NCBI GenBank assembly: GCA_039808885.1
Contig: JBDHTX010000024.1
Span: forward strand, 4,278-68,277
Length of the DNA: 64,000 nucleotides
Reading direction: 5' to 3'
From: Dongia_A sp039808885
GTDB lineage: Bacteria > Pseudomonadota > Alphaproteobacteria > Dongiales > Dongiaceae
Below, in pieces: positions 34,490 through 43,485 of this stretch; position 1 is the stretch's first letter; each line of letters opens with the position of its first letter. A program made the translations under genes and the position numbers. Under the pieces are notes generated by a model. That model was not told where the DNA came from, did no database searches, and was given only the letters and a program-made list of their open reading frames with translations.

Positions 34490-35674
34490 TCAAAACATAT
34501 GCCCGAACCGCCGCGCCTTGGTGATCAGGTATTGCGCGTTGTGGTCGTTGGAGGGGAAGACGTGCGGCACGCGTTCGGCGACGCGGATGCCGCATTGCTC
34601 GAGGCCGGTCATCTTCTCGGGGTTGTTGGTGAGCAGGCGCACGGCGGTGAAGCCGAGCTGGCGCAGCATCTCGGCCGCCGGCTGATAGACGCGCTCATCG
34701 GCGCCGAAGCCGAGCTGCAAATTCGCCTCCAGCGTATCGGCGCCGGCGTCCTGCAGGCGATAGGCGCGCAGCTTGTTGATCAGGCCGATGCCGCGGCCCT
34801 CCTGCGCCAGATAGAGCACGATGCCGGCGCCACGTCCTTCCGGGCCTGACTTGGCGATGGTCTCGATGGCGCCGCGCAGCTGGTCGCCGCAATCGCAGCG
34901 CAGCGAGCCGAGCAAATCGCCGGTGAAGCATTCCGAGTGCAGGCGCACGAGGACGGGTTGCGCCGGATCGGGCCGCCCGATGACGATGGCCAGATGCTCC
35001 TTGCCGCCATCGGCGGGCCGGAAGGCGATGATCTCGGTCTCTTCCGCGCCTTCGAGCGGCACGCGGGCGGAGCCGACGCGTCTGAGGGAACCCGCCAGCG
35101 CGCGCTGATGCGCGGTGAGGCCGCCGCAATCCAGCACGAAGGGGCTGTCGACCCAGGGGGCGAGAGCGGCCTCGGGATTGGCGGCGCCACCCTGGGGCAG
35201 CGCCACCATGAGGGCGGCGGGCAGCAGGCGCGCGGCCTTCGCCAGGTCGATGGCCGCCTCGGCCAAAGGCATGGGCAGGTCATCGGCCAGCGCGATGCCC
35301 AGGGCCGGGGTGTCCTCGCGCTCCGCCGTCGGGTCGGCCAGCTGGCGCAGGGCCTCGGCGCCGATCTCCGCCGGCAGGCGGCAGATGGCAAGGCCGCGCC
35401 CGCCGGCCGGCATCAGGCCGAGGTCGCTCGCCCGCTCGACGGTGAGGACAAGGCGCAGCGAACCAGCCTCGGACTCCTTCGGCGGGGCGGCGGCCTGCAA
35501 GGAGGCGAGGCTGGCCTCGTCGACCATCTCGGCGGCCAGCGCCAGCGCGGCCAGCCCGCCGGCCTGCTTGGTCAGGCCGATGGCGCCGCCGCGGCGCAGC
35601 TCGGCGAGGCAGCGCTCGACGGTGGCGCGGTAGGAGGCGGTCTTGGCCTGCAGGTCGCTGTTCATAAGGCGCAT
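34490..35674 (-). CDS. ribA: GTP cyclohydrolase II, RibA-type with degenerate N-terminal domain
   Basis: The 394-residue protein ends in a full GTP cyclohydrolase II domain: zinc cysteines in SECFTGDLLGSLRCDCGDQL, the catalytic region EGRGIGLINKLRAYRLQD and LLTNNPEKMTGLEQCGIRV. It makes the pyrimidine precursor of riboflavin from GTP. Residues 1-190 resemble a 3,4-dihydroxy-2-butanone-4-phosphate synthase-like region without its catalytic motifs, as in many alphaproteobacterial RibA proteins. The ATG at 35674 is preferred; one at 35665 is possible. It is not linked to other rib genes. Confidence 0.9.
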   Translation of the reverse strand: MRLMNSDLQAKTASYRATVERCLAELRRGGAIGLTKQAGGLAALALAAEMVDEASLASLQAAAPPKESEAGSLRLVLTVERASDLGLMPAGGRGLAICRLPAEIGAEALRQLADPTAEREDTPALGIALADDLPMPLAEAAIDLAKAARLLPAALMVALPQGGAANPEAALAPWVDSPFVLDCGGLTAHQRALAGSLRRVGSARVPLEGAEETEIIAFRPADGGKEHLAIVIGRPDPAQPVLVRLHSECFTGDLLGSLRCDCGDQLRGAIETIAKSGPEGRGAGIVLYLAQEGRGIGLINKLRAYRLQDAGADTLEANLQLGFGADERVYQPAAEMLRQLGFTAVRLLTNNPEKMTGLEQCGIRVAERVPHVFPSNDHNAQYLITKARRFGHMF

Positions 35675-35908
35675 ATGGCTACCGTCGCGATGACCGGTCA
35701 AGTCATGCGGCGGCGGGATTCCGCCCGGGCGCGGCGGCGCGCCCGGTGGTGCTCCGGCCGGGGGCAAGTGGCGGCCGGGGCGCCCCGCGACCTGGTGCGG
35801 CAGGGGGAAGCGGCCCCGGTCCCCGGGCTTGTTTCCTGTCCTTCCAGAGTGTTATCTGGACCGCACACGCCCGGAAACGAAGCTCCTAGCGAATCGGGGG
35901 ACCCTCCC

Positions 35909-36604
35909 ATGCCTGCCGCTGCGGCGAAGAAAATCCTCCTGGTCGACGACGACGACAATCTGCGTCGCACCCTGGCGGAGCAATTGACCCTGGACGGCGC
36001 CTTCGAGACCGCCGAGGCCGCCAATGCCGCCGACGGCCTGGCCAAGGCCAAGGCGGGGAATTTCGACGCTATCCTCTTGGATGTCGGCCTGCCCGACGGC
36101 GATGGCCGCGACGTTTGCCGCGAGATGCGCAAGGCCAACGTGCATGCGCCGATCATCATGCTCACGGCTGTCGAGGGGGAAGCGGATACCATCCGCGGCC
36201 TGGACTCCGGCGCCAACGACTATGTGACCAAGCCGTTTCGCCTCGGCGAGCTGGTGGCACGGCTGAAGGCGCATCTGCGCCAGCACGAGCACAGCGAGGA
36301 CGCGGTGCTCAATATCGGCCCCTATGTGTTCAAGCCGGCGGTGAAGATGCTGGTGGACGAGGCGGCGAAGAAGAAGATCCGCCTGACCGAGAAAGAGGCG
36401 GCGATCCTGAAGTATCTGTACCGCGCCGGGCAGAAATCGGTCAGCCGCGAGACGCTGCTGGGCGAGGTCTGGGGCTACAACGCCGGCGTCACCACCCACA
36501 CGCTGGAAACGCATGTCTACCGCCTGCGCCAGAAGATCGAGAAGGATCCCGGCAAGGCGACGATCCTGGTGACCGACCAGGGCGGCTACCGCCTGGTGCC
36601 GTAA
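35909..36604 (+). CDS. OmpR/PhoB-type response regulator, orphan
   Basis: A 231-residue response regulator. The receiver has acidic residues DDDD at 13-16, phosphoacceptor Asp58 in LLDVGLPDGDG and Lys in VTKPFR. The DNA-binding winged helix carries EKEAAILKYLYRAGQKSVSRETLLGEVWGYN and HTLETHVYRLRQKIE. It has no kinase gene beside it, and the promoter region is not obvious. It resembles the CpdR/PetR-like family of single regulators in alphaproteobacteria, but the target genes are unknown. Confidence 0.92.
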   Translation: MPAAAAKKILLVDDDDNLRRTLAEQLTLDGAFETAEAANAADGLAKAKAGNFDAILLDVGLPDGDGRDVCREMRKANVHAPIIMLTAVEGEADTIRGLDSGANDYVTKPFRLGELVARLKAHLRQHEHSEDAVLNIGPYVFKPAVKMLVDEAAKKKIRLTEKEAAILKYLYRAGQKSVSRETLLGEVWGYNAGVTTHTLETHVYRLRQKIEKDPGKATILVTDQGGYRLVP

Positions 36605-36651
36605 ACGCCTGATACTCTGAGGGGCGCATTCGGCGCCTTCCACTTTCTCCT

Positions 36652-36760
36652 CGTCACCCCGGGCTTGACCCGGGGTTCATGCATCCGCTGCTGGGGCGGT
36701 GGCGGGGCAGGCGGGCCCGTGCGGTGGCGCAATGGATCCCGGGTCAAGCCCGGGATGACG
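36652..36760. repeat. Paired palindromic repeat, family B
   Basis: Left arm CGTCACCCCGGGCTTGACCC (from 36652) and right arm GGGTCAAGCCCGGGATGACG (ending 36760) are inverted copies about 50 bases apart, each arm also being a small palindrome. It lies between the orphan response regulator and the convergent gene at 36768. Confidence 0.85.
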
Positions 36761-36767
36761 GCCGCGT

Positions 36768-37379
36768 CTAGGCGAAGGTCTCGGCGCTCTCGTGCCAGCG
36801 CGGCTGGTAGCCGCGCTCCAGGATGGTGACGAAGAGCGGCGGGGTCAGCAGCGTGGCGCCGCGGAACGCGCCGCGCGGCAGGGACTCGACATAGCCGTCG
36901 AAGCTCCAGCGCAACAGGCGCCCGCCGCGCAGCGCGAAGGCCTCGCCGTCGCGGGCGATCATCGCGCCATCGGGCAGGTCGGCGACGCGGGCGGTGGACA
37001 GGGGCACATCCGCGGCGCGCGAGGCGCGGCGCTGGCCGTGCAGGATGTCGTCGGCCATCGGCGCGCTCATCTGCGGATCGGCGAGGAACAGGAAGTGCTT
37101 CGCCTCCTGGCGCCGGCAATAGAAGCAGGGCCGGTGGCCGGCGGCGAGCGCCGTCACCTCGTCGAGGAAGAAGAGGGCGGTCCAGCTCTTGCCCATCATC
37201 TCGTAGTGATGGTCCTTGTAGGCGAGCTCGCAGGCGATCCAGTGCCGGCTCGACCAGCGCCGCTTGCCCAGCGTCTTGTCCGGGCGATGGAACTTGCCGC
37301 CGCGATTGCCCATGAGCGTGCCGCGCGACGGCACGGCGACGATCTCGCCGAAAGGGGTGACGCGGTTCTGCAGCGGCAT
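36768..37379 (-). CDS. Conserved protein of unknown function
   Basis: A 203-residue soluble protein. It is not recognised as a named family. A Cys pair in GHRPCFYCRRQEAKHFL and several conserved-looking charged motifs (GNRGGKFHRPDKTLGKRRW, WIACELAYKDHHYE) suggest a metal site or a nuclease-like fold, but this is inference. It stands alone between two family B repeats. Confidence 0.72.
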   Translation of the reverse strand: MPLQNRVTPFGEIVAVPSRGTLMGNRGGKFHRPDKTLGKRRWSSRHWIACELAYKDHHYEMMGKSWTALFFLDEVTALAAGHRPCFYCRRQEAKHFLFLADPQMSAPMADDILHGQRRASRAADVPLSTARVADLPDGAMIARDGEAFALRGGRLLRWSFDGYVESLPRGAFRGATLLTPPLFVTILERGYQPRWHESAETFA

Positions 37380-37483
37380 GGCGGGTCGCGTGGTTGCTGT
37401 CGTGCCGCGATCCTAGCACGCGCGTCGCCGGGATGCGGCAGGAGCGCGCGATTGATTGGGCGCGCTCCATCTACCTCTCAATT

Positions 37484-37592
37484 CGTCACCCCGGCCTTGC
37501 GCCGGGGTCCATTCATCCGCCGCAGGGGCGGTGCGTCGGTCCCGCGATCCGTGCGGCGGCGCTGTGGATCCCGGCGCAAGGCCGGGATGACG
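37484..37592. repeat. Paired palindromic repeat, family B
   Basis: Left arm CGTCACCCCGGCCTTGCGCC (from 37484) and right arm GGCGCAAGGCCGGGATGACG (ending 37592) are inverted copies of each other, about 50 bases apart. Together with the next element it fills the gap between the genes at 36768 and 37780. Confidence 0.85.
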
Positions 37593-37665
37593 ATTGGGAG
37601 GCGGCCTCAGGCGTAATCCGAAATCCTTGCTTCAGCCGGGCACGCGCTCAATCCGCATCTCGCAT

Positions 37666-37755
37666 CGTCACCACCGGGCTTGTCCCGGTGGTCCATTCGA
37701 CGGCCATGCCAGCTTCGATGCCGGATGGATTGCCGGGACAAGCCCGGCAATGACG
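37666..37755. repeat. Paired palindromic repeat, family B
   Basis: Left arm CGTCACCACCGGGCTTGTCC (from 37666) and right arm GGACAAGCCCGGCAATGACG (ending 37755) form an inverted pair. The right arm is the same sequence, except for flanking bases, as the arms around the GIY-YIG gene at 43 kb. Confidence 0.85.
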
Positions 37756-37779
37756 ACTGAAACTGAAACGGCGGCCGCC

Positions 37780-39954
37780 CTATTGCTTGCTGCCGGTGGG
37801 GAGCGGCTTTTTCGGGGTGGCGAGGTTGGCCTGCTTGCCGGGGGCGTCGAGCTCGCCGAGCTCGGCGCGGGCGATGTCGAACTCGAGGTATTCGCGCATC
37901 CGGCTGTCGGTCACCGACTTGAAGCGGGCGGCGGCGGAATTCTCGTCGCCATGCAGCAGGGCCCATTGGCCGAGATAGAAATTGGCGTCGAAGCGCTGGC
38001 CCGGCGCGTCGTCGCCCTTGGCCTCAGCCGCCGCCTGTTCCACCGCGGGGATGCTGCCGTTCCCCAGGAACAGGTCGACGATCGGCCGCGGCCAGGCCTG
38101 GTCCTTGTGCTCCTGCGCATAGGCGGCGAGGCGGCCCTCGGCCGTTTCCTTGTCGCCGCCGCGCGCCTCGGCCACGAACAGCAGCAGGCGCAGGAACGGC
38201 TCCTCCGGGTCATGCGCCACGGCGAGCTGGAAATCGGAGATCGCCCGCTTGGCGTCGCCGTCGATCAGCCGCGCCGTCGCCCGGTTGGCGTAATAGGCGC
38301 CGGACTCCGGCAGGATGGCGATGGCGCGGGAGAAATCGCTGACCGCCTTGTCGATGTCGCCCTCGGCCAGCGAAACCAGAGCGCGGCCGTTCCACGCCTC
38401 GGCGTCGTTGCGGTTAAGGCGGATGGCGCGGTCGAAATCGCCGCGCGCCTCGGGGTAGCGCGCCTCGAGGTGATAGAGATAGCCGCGGTCGCGATAGGCT
38501 TCGGGCCAGTCGAAGGCGAAGTCGATGGCGCGGGTGTAGTCGCCCAGCGCCTTGTCGTAGTCGCGCAGGGCGCGCCAGGCATCGCCGCGCTCGTTCATCG
38601 CCACGGCACTTTTCGGCTGGTGCTTCAGCACCGCGTCGAAATCGGCGATCGCCTGGTCGTATTGCTTCAGCCGCGTGGCGGCGATGCCGCGATAGAGCTT
38701 CACGTCGGGCGAATCCGGGTGATCGGCGGCGAGCAGCGAGAAATCGGCGAAGGCCGCCTTCTCGGCCGCGTCGGTGCCCTGTTCCAGCGCCATGCGGGCG
38801 CGCAGGTAGCGCGCCGGGGTGAAGTCGCGGTCGATCGACAGGGCCTGGTCGAGCTCGGCGCGCGCCGCCTCGTCCTGGTCGGCATAGCGGTCCCAGATGG
38901 CGCGCAGCAAATGCAGATCGGCGCGCAGGGGGGCGGCGGCGATGGCGGCGCCCAGATCCTTCACCGCCTGCTCGGCCTGGGCGTTGTCGCCGGAGCCGTA
39001 GTGGAAGTCGCCGCCCTGCTTCGCGGCGAAATCCCGCATCCGCGCGTCGTCCGGCAGATAGGGCAGGATGCGCTTGGCGAAGGAGGCGACCGGCACGGCG
39101 ACGGCGAGATAGTCGTAGTAGTTCGGATCGTCCACCGGCAGCGTCATGCCATAGGAATCGGCGGTGTCGACGCCCTCCACCGCCATGACCGAGACGGAAA
39201 TGGCGGCGACGCGCGTCTCGCGGGTTACCGGGTCGACCACCAGCAGCGGGCCGCCGGAATTGCCGGGAATGGTGACGCAATCGTGCTGCCAGCCGGAGGC
39301 GTATATCTGGCCGATGATCTTGCAGCTCGGGTCTTCCCACAGGGTCGCCGTCGTCTTGTCGCCGGGCAGGCCCAGCGAGCGCGCCGGCATGGCGGCGCCG
39401 CCCCGCATCACTTCCTGCGTCGTCACCGGGGCCAGCTTCAGATAGCCGTAGCCGTATTGCGGCTCGCCCAGGCAGGTGTCGAGCTGCAGCAGGGCCCAAT
39501 CCTCCCAGCCGTTGCGCTCGACCGATTCGCTGCGCACCAGCAGGGGCGAGTTGTCGCCGGCATGGACGAAGCGGCCCCAGGCCACCGGATGCGCGGGCGA
39601 CGACAGGGCGAAGCGCGCGAGATCGGGAAAATCGGGGCCGAGCTTGCCCTGGCCCAGATAGAAGACGCTGGACTTGGATTCGTCCACCCGCTCGCCGCCG
39701 CCGGCGACGTGATAGGCGGTCAGCACATGGCAGGGCGAGACCAGGAAGGCGGTGCCGGCGGCGAACTGGCCGTTGCCGGCGTCGAAGAACAGCATGCCGA
39801 TGGGGCCGGATTCGGCGCCCTTCACCCGCTCGACCGGGCGGCGGTCATCCTCGCCGAAAGTGACGGCGGCGGCCGGCCGCGCGCCGAGCGGCGTCGCCGA
39901 AACCGCCAGGGCTCCGAGCGCGAAGCCGAGAAATGCCTTTTGCCAACGCCGCAT
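37780..39954 (-). CDS. Secreted trypsin-like serine protease with TPR repeats
   Basis: A 724-residue protein with a signal peptide (RRWQKAFLGFALGALAVSATP, residues 2-22). Residues 45-290 form a chymotrypsin-fold protease: His82 in LTAYHVAG, Asp152 or Asp159 in EDWALLQLD, and Ser233 in IPGNSGGP. Residues 330-700 hold about nine tetratricopeptide repeats (for example NERGDAWRALRDYDKALGDY). Such architecture suits a periplasmic quality-control or signalling protease that recognises protein partners. The ATG at 39954 gives the compact signal. Candidate operator repeats lie just upstream. Confidence 0.88.
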   Translation of the reverse strand: MRRWQKAFLGFALGALAVSATPLGARPAAAVTFGEDDRRPVERVKGAESGPIGMLFFDAGNGQFAAGTAFLVSPCHVLTAYHVAGGGERVDESKSSVFYLGQGKLGPDFPDLARFALSSPAHPVAWGRFVHAGDNSPLLVRSESVERNGWEDWALLQLDTCLGEPQYGYGYLKLAPVTTQEVMRGGAAMPARSLGLPGDKTTATLWEDPSCKIIGQIYASGWQHDCVTIPGNSGGPLLVVDPVTRETRVAAISVSVMAVEGVDTADSYGMTLPVDDPNYYDYLAVAVPVASFAKRILPYLPDDARMRDFAAKQGGDFHYGSGDNAQAEQAVKDLGAAIAAAPLRADLHLLRAIWDRYADQDEAARAELDQALSIDRDFTPARYLRARMALEQGTDAAEKAAFADFSLLAADHPDSPDVKLYRGIAATRLKQYDQAIADFDAVLKHQPKSAVAMNERGDAWRALRDYDKALGDYTRAIDFAFDWPEAYRDRGYLYHLEARYPEARGDFDRAIRLNRNDAEAWNGRALVSLAEGDIDKAVSDFSRAIAILPESGAYYANRATARLIDGDAKRAISDFQLAVAHDPEEPFLRLLLFVAEARGGDKETAEGRLAAYAQEHKDQAWPRPIVDLFLGNGSIPAVEQAAAEAKGDDAPGQRFDANFYLGQWALLHGDENSAAARFKSVTDSRMREYLEFDIARAELGELDAPGKQANLATPKKPLPTGSKQ

Positions 39955-39983
39955 GCACCGGAACCCCAAAAACGCCCGCGGGA

Positions 39984-40004
39984 GGTTAACCCTGCCGGTT
40001 AACC
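39984..40004. promoter_or_regulatory. Two GGTTAACC palindromes upstream of the protease gene
   Basis: GGTTAACC occurs at 39984-39991 and again at 39997-40004, 13 bases apart, 30-50 bases upstream of the protease start. Each is a perfect palindrome. TTAA pairs resemble the CtrA box TTAA-N7-TTAA, but here the spacer is nine, so a CtrA site is not claimed. Confidence 0.35.
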
Positions 40005-40185
40005 ATGCGGGCAATTGCCCCGAAGCCGAACGCAGATCGATGCGCGGGATTTAAGATAAACGAGGCGTTTCCCATGTCCAGCGTCCAGGCGGTATGGGTC
40101 ATCACATCCGGGTGCGGGAAAGCTGCGATTGAGGGCCGTGGAGAAGCGGGCGGGTGAAGGCGGCGCGCGCCTGCCGCGCCCGGCG

Positions 40186-40788
40186 CTACGCCAGATTCAG
40201 GGTGAAGGCCTCGATCGACATGCGTTCGCCGCCGCCGGCGAAACTGGGCCGGTCGCCGATGTCGAAATCGTATTGCGGGCAGCGCGCGAAGCCGAGATCG
40301 AGATAGAGATTGCGCGCCGCCACCTGGAAGGGTGCGCTGTGCAGCGACAGGATGCGCGCGCCGAGGCTGCGGGCCCGGCCGATCGCGGTCTCGGCCAGGT
40401 GCCGGCCGAGACCGCGCCCGCGCGCCGCCGGATCGACGGCCAGCGCCCGCAGGCCGGCCCAGTTCCCGGGCAGGCCAAGGCCATCGGCCGCCGCCTTGGG
40501 GAACAGCGCGACGGCGCCCTGCAGGCCATCGCCACGGTGGCCGCGGCCGCGACGGTCGTCGGGCCCGCCGATCACCAGGATCTCGCAGGCATCATGGCGC
40601 CGCGGGTCGAGCACGAGGGCGCGCAGGTTCTCGCGATAGGCCTGGAAAATGCCGGGCGGCATGATCGCCCGGTATTCCTCGTTGGCGCCCAGCAGCAGGG
40701 CCGCGACGTCGTCGAACTCCGCCGGCTCGGCATAGCGCACCAGCGGTTCGCTGCGGCGACGCAGATCTCGCGCATTCATCGGTGACAT
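40186..40788 (-). CDS. GNAT-family N-acetyltransferase
   Basis: A 200-residue GNAT-fold protein. The acetyl-CoA binding motif A is visible as LRALAVDPAARGRGLGRHLAETAIGRARSLGA, with the final strand ARNLYLDLGFARCPQYDF. It would transfer an acetyl group to an amine; the substrate is unknown. A second in-frame ATG three codons in (40779) is possible. It lies beyond the end of the his operon on the same strand. Confidence 0.85.
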   Translation of the reverse strand: MSPMNARDLRRRSEPLVRYAEPAEFDDVAALLLGANEEYRAIMPPGIFQAYRENLRALVLDPRRHDACEILVIGGPDDRRGRGHRGDGLQGAVALFPKAAADGLGLPGNWAGLRALAVDPAARGRGLGRHLAETAIGRARSLGARILSLHSAPFQVAARNLYLDLGFARCPQYDFDIGDRPSFAGGGERMSIEAFTLNLA

Positions 40789-40969
40789 GATCTCCGGTTC
40801 TTCCGCATCCCCAGCACCGCAACCAGACGATGCCAGATGCGGGCCGGCACGCCTGTGCGTTGCATCACAGACTAGGTTCGACCGGAGTCGCTAGATCAGA
40901 ATGTGTAGTGCTCTGCCGGACGGCGCGGGAACGGCCCCATATGTTGGGGCTGTCAGGCATTGGGGCGCT

Positions 40970-41332
40970 TCAGGGCAGATGCACCATCTTGCCGATCGGC
41001 TGCCCGCCCAGGATGTGCACATGGTAATGCGGCACCTCCTGGTGGCCGTGGCCGCCGATATTGGCGATCAGGCGGTAGCCGCTCTCGGCGATGCCGAGCT
41101 GCTCGGTGATCTTCGCGATGGCGCGGGCCATGGCGGCGATCTCCGCCTCGCTGGCGCGGGCGCCGAAATCCTGCGCCGAGACATAGGCGCCCTTGGGGAT
41201 CACCAGCACATGCACCTTGGCCTGGGGGCGGATGTCCTTGAAGGCCAGGACATGCGCGTCCTCGTAGACCGTGCTGTTGGGAATCTCGCCGCGCAGGATG
41301 CGGGCGAAGATGTTGGTGCTGTCATAGGCCAT
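40970..41332 (-). CDS. HIT-family purine nucleoside phosphoramidase, HinT-like
   Basis: A 120-residue HIT protein with the active-site motif HYHVHILGG (His102, 104, 106), N-terminal NIFARILRGEIPNSTVYEDA and IPKGAY. Such enzymes hydrolyse AMP-N-linked or P-N bonds. It lies 29 bases after hisE on the same strand; HIT genes follow hisE in many alphaproteobacteria, so co-transcription is likely. Confidence 0.93.
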   Translation of the reverse strand: MAYDSTNIFARILRGEIPNSTVYEDAHVLAFKDIRPQAKVHVLVIPKGAYVSAQDFGARASEAEIAAMARAIAKITEQLGIAESGYRLIANIGGHGHQEVPHYHVHILGGQPIGKMVHLP

Positions 41333-41361
41333 CGCTCACTCCCTCAATCGCCCTTCCGCAA

Positions 41362-41721
41362 TCAGTCGCCGCGATAATCGTCCGGCGCCGTCGGCTTGCG
41401 CGAGGCTTTCTCGACCAGGCCGGAGGTGCCTTCGCGGCTGGCGAGCTTGCTCCAGACCTCCGTCGGGGCCACCTCGCATTCCGCCCAGAGCACCAGCAGG
41501 TGATAGAGCAGATCGGCGCTCTCGCTCACGACGCCGTCGCGGTCGCGCGCCACCGCGGCGATGGCGGTCTCCATCGATTCCTCGCCCAGCTTCTGGGCGA
41601 TGCGCGCGCGCCCTTCCGCGAACAGCTTCGCGGTATAGGAGGTTCCCGCATCGCCGCCCTTGCGCGCGGCGATGGTGGCGTAGAGGCGCTCGAGGATGGC
41701 GGCGTCGGGTTGATCGGTCAT
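41362..41721 (-). CDS. hisE: Phosphoribosyl-ATP pyrophosphatase
   Basis: HisE removes pyrophosphate from phosphoribosyl-ATP, the second step of histidine synthesis. The 119-residue protein shows the MazG-like helices: SYTAKLFAEGRARIAQKLGEESMETAIAAV and SESADLLYHLLVLWAE, with the EExxE and ExxD metal motifs. It is separated from hisF by the hydrolase and GIY-YIG genes, although in most relatives hisF and hisE are adjacent. Confidence 0.94.
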   Translation of the reverse strand: MTDQPDAAILERLYATIAARKGGDAGTSYTAKLFAEGRARIAQKLGEESMETAIAAVARDRDGVVSESADLLYHLLVLWAECEVAPTEVWSKLASREGTSGLVEKASRKPTAPDDYRGD

Positions 41722-41787
41722 GCCGTATTCCTTCCGTGATCCTCCTCCACCGGCGCGACGGCCATCGCGCCGGTGGAGGAGCTTGGG

Positions 41788-42963
41788 CTACTCGCCGAGG
41801 CGGATGATCTTCGCCTTGCCCGGCTCGGTGATGATGTGGTTGACGTTCGGCGCCGCGTCGCTGCGATAGAGGTCGGGCGTCGGCGCGCCGGTCTTGAGGA
41901 AGGTGTCGATGTCGGCGGCGACGGCGTCGGGCGCGCCCCATTGCACGTTGTGGCCGATGTCGGTCTCCTGCATGCCCGATGCCGGCAGCGGCACCACGCC
42001 GTATTCCTTCCAGTAATGGACCGTGCCATGCGCCTTGGCCGTCTCGGCCAGCACCTTGCGGATGGCGATCTGGTCGGGATCCTCGAGGAAGATGTTGTCC
42101 TGGATCGCCCAGATCACCAGGGTCGGCACGTTCCAATCCTTGAAGCGGGGCGTGTTGTCGGTCGCCAGCAGCGCCTTGGTGGCGCCGATCCAGGTGCCGA
42201 GCTTCACATGCGTGGTCTCCGGGATATAGGGCACCAGGAAGGCGGGATCGGCGGCGGGATCGACGACCCAGTTCTTCGCGGTCCAGTCGGCCACGTTGGG
42301 ATCGGCGTCGGCCGGGGTGAGGTCATAGAAATCGGCGGGATATTTCTTGCCCTTGGCTTCCAGCGCCGCCTTCCACGAGCCTTCGACCGGCTCCTTCAGC
42401 ACGTAGTCGCGCAGCACCACGTTGTCGACGCCCTTGGTCGAGGTGGCGACCAGGATCGCCTGGGTCACCATCTCGGGATGGCTGAACTCGACCTCCTGCA
42501 CCACGAAGGTGCCGAGGGAATGGCCGGCCAGGGCCGCCTTGGCGATGTTCTTCGCCTGCATGAAGGCTGCGATGTCGGCGCCGAAATCGGCGAGGCGGTA
42601 GCAGTTCTCCGGTGCCGCCGCGCATTGCTCCGCCGGCGGCATCGAGGTCGCGCCGTGGCCGCGCAGATCGACGGCCAGGATGTGCAGCGCCGGGTCGGCC
42701 TTGTGCAAAGCGCGCATGGCGAGCGACCAGGAGCGCAGGCTGTCGGTCAGGCCGTGGATCAGGATCACCGCCGGGCCGTCGGCCGGGCCGGTCTCGACAT
42801 AGGCCATCTTGATGCCGGTCGAGAGGTCGATGGTGCATTTGCCGCTGTCGATGTCGTCGCAGGACGCCGCCTGCGCGGGCGCATTGGCCAGCATGCCTGC
42901 GCCGATCACCGCCGAAACCGCCAGCGCGACTCCGCGCAGGTCGCTCACCAAGCCGATCGCCAT
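41788..42963 (-). CDS. Secreted alpha/beta hydrolase
   Basis: A 391-residue alpha/beta-hydrolase with a signal peptide (SDLRGVALAVSAVIGAGMLANAPAQA). The nucleophile elbow is LAGHSLGTF (Ser149); the oxyanion motif is ILIHGLTDSL; a late His in ETDIGHNVQWG may complete the triad, with Asp in the strand VIWAIQDN. The start at 42963 is supported by a GGGGAGGGGAGT ribosome-binding stretch. The gene lies inside the his operon between hisF and hisE but has no evident role in histidine synthesis. Confidence 0.86.
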   Translation of the reverse strand: MAIGLVSDLRGVALAVSAVIGAGMLANAPAQAASCDDIDSGKCTIDLSTGIKMAYVETGPADGPAVILIHGLTDSLRSWSLAMRALHKADPALHILAVDLRGHGATSMPPAEQCAAAPENCYRLADFGADIAAFMQAKNIAKAALAGHSLGTFVVQEVEFSHPEMVTQAILVATSTKGVDNVVLRDYVLKEPVEGSWKAALEAKGKKYPADFYDLTPADADPNVADWTAKNWVVDPAADPAFLVPYIPETTHVKLGTWIGATKALLATDNTPRFKDWNVPTLVIWAIQDNIFLEDPDQIAIRKVLAETAKAHGTVHYWKEYGVVPLPASGMQETDIGHNVQWGAPDAVAADIDTFLKTGAPTPDLYRSDAAPNVNHIITEPGKAKIIRLGE

Positions 42964-43086
42964 ACTCCCCTCCCCATCCAGGATGATTGTCCCCGCTGAC
43001 CGGGGATCGCCGCGGAGACTAGCAGCCCGCGGCGAGCGGCGGAAGGCGGCGGATGGTGACGTTCGGCGATCATGATGTTTCCCGCC

Positions 43087-43458
43087 GTCATTGCCGGGCT
43101 TGTCCCGGCAATCCATGCGGCGTGTCAGATGGCGATGTCATCGAACAGATCACGCCAATTGGGATTGAAGGCGCGGATCGTCTTCAGCTTCCAGGCACGC
43201 GGCCAGTGCTTGATGTTCTTTTCGCGCTGGATGGCTTCGAGCGCCCTGTCGTGGGATTCGTAGAAGACCAACATCTTCACGCCATGCGTCTTGCTGAAGC
43301 CATCCACGAGGCCTTCGCGATGCTCGTAGACGCGGCGAACCAGGTCGTTCGTCACGCCGACGTAAAGCGTCCCATTGCGCTTGCTGGCAAGGATGTAGAC
43401 CCAGAAAGCCATTGCGCGGCATCGCCGTATGGATTGCCGGGACAAGCCCGGCAATGAC
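43087..43458. mobile_element. GIY-YIG gene bracketed by 34-base inverted repeats
   Basis: The left end 43087-43120 (starts GTCATTGCCGGGCTTGTCCC) and the right end 43425-43458 are inverted copies that differ at one of 34 positions (GCGG against ACGG near the inner end). They enclose 304 bases that hold a single gene, the GIY-YIG nuclease. The arms are the same sequence as the family B repeats that elsewhere come as pairs about 50 bases apart. This looks like a gene-carrying version of the repeat. Neither target-site duplications nor mobility were demonstrated. Confidence 0.6.
43125..43412 (-). CDS. GIY-YIG nuclease family protein
   Basis: A 95-residue single-domain GIY-YIG (URI-type) nuclease: VYILASKRNGTLYVGVTNDL contains the two signature strands, then RRVYEHREG, YESHDRALEAIQREKNIKHW with the catalytic Glu, and NPNWRDLF at the end. 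Length and ends are complete. It is transcribed with the his operon direction and lies between hisF and the hydrolase. Similar stand-alone proteins are common and of unknown role in alphaproteobacteria. Confidence 0.9.
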   Translation of the reverse strand: MAFWVYILASKRNGTLYVGVTNDLVRRVYEHREGLVDGFSKTHGVKMLVFYESHDRALEAIQREKNIKHWPRAWKLKTIRAFNPNWRDLFDDIAI

Positions 43459-43485
43459 AGGAGTATATGGGCTAAACGGCGTTCG

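Noticed and set aside
39986..40002. CtrA-type box upstream of the protease gene
   Set aside because: The TTAA halves are nine bases apart, not seven, so the consensus is not met.
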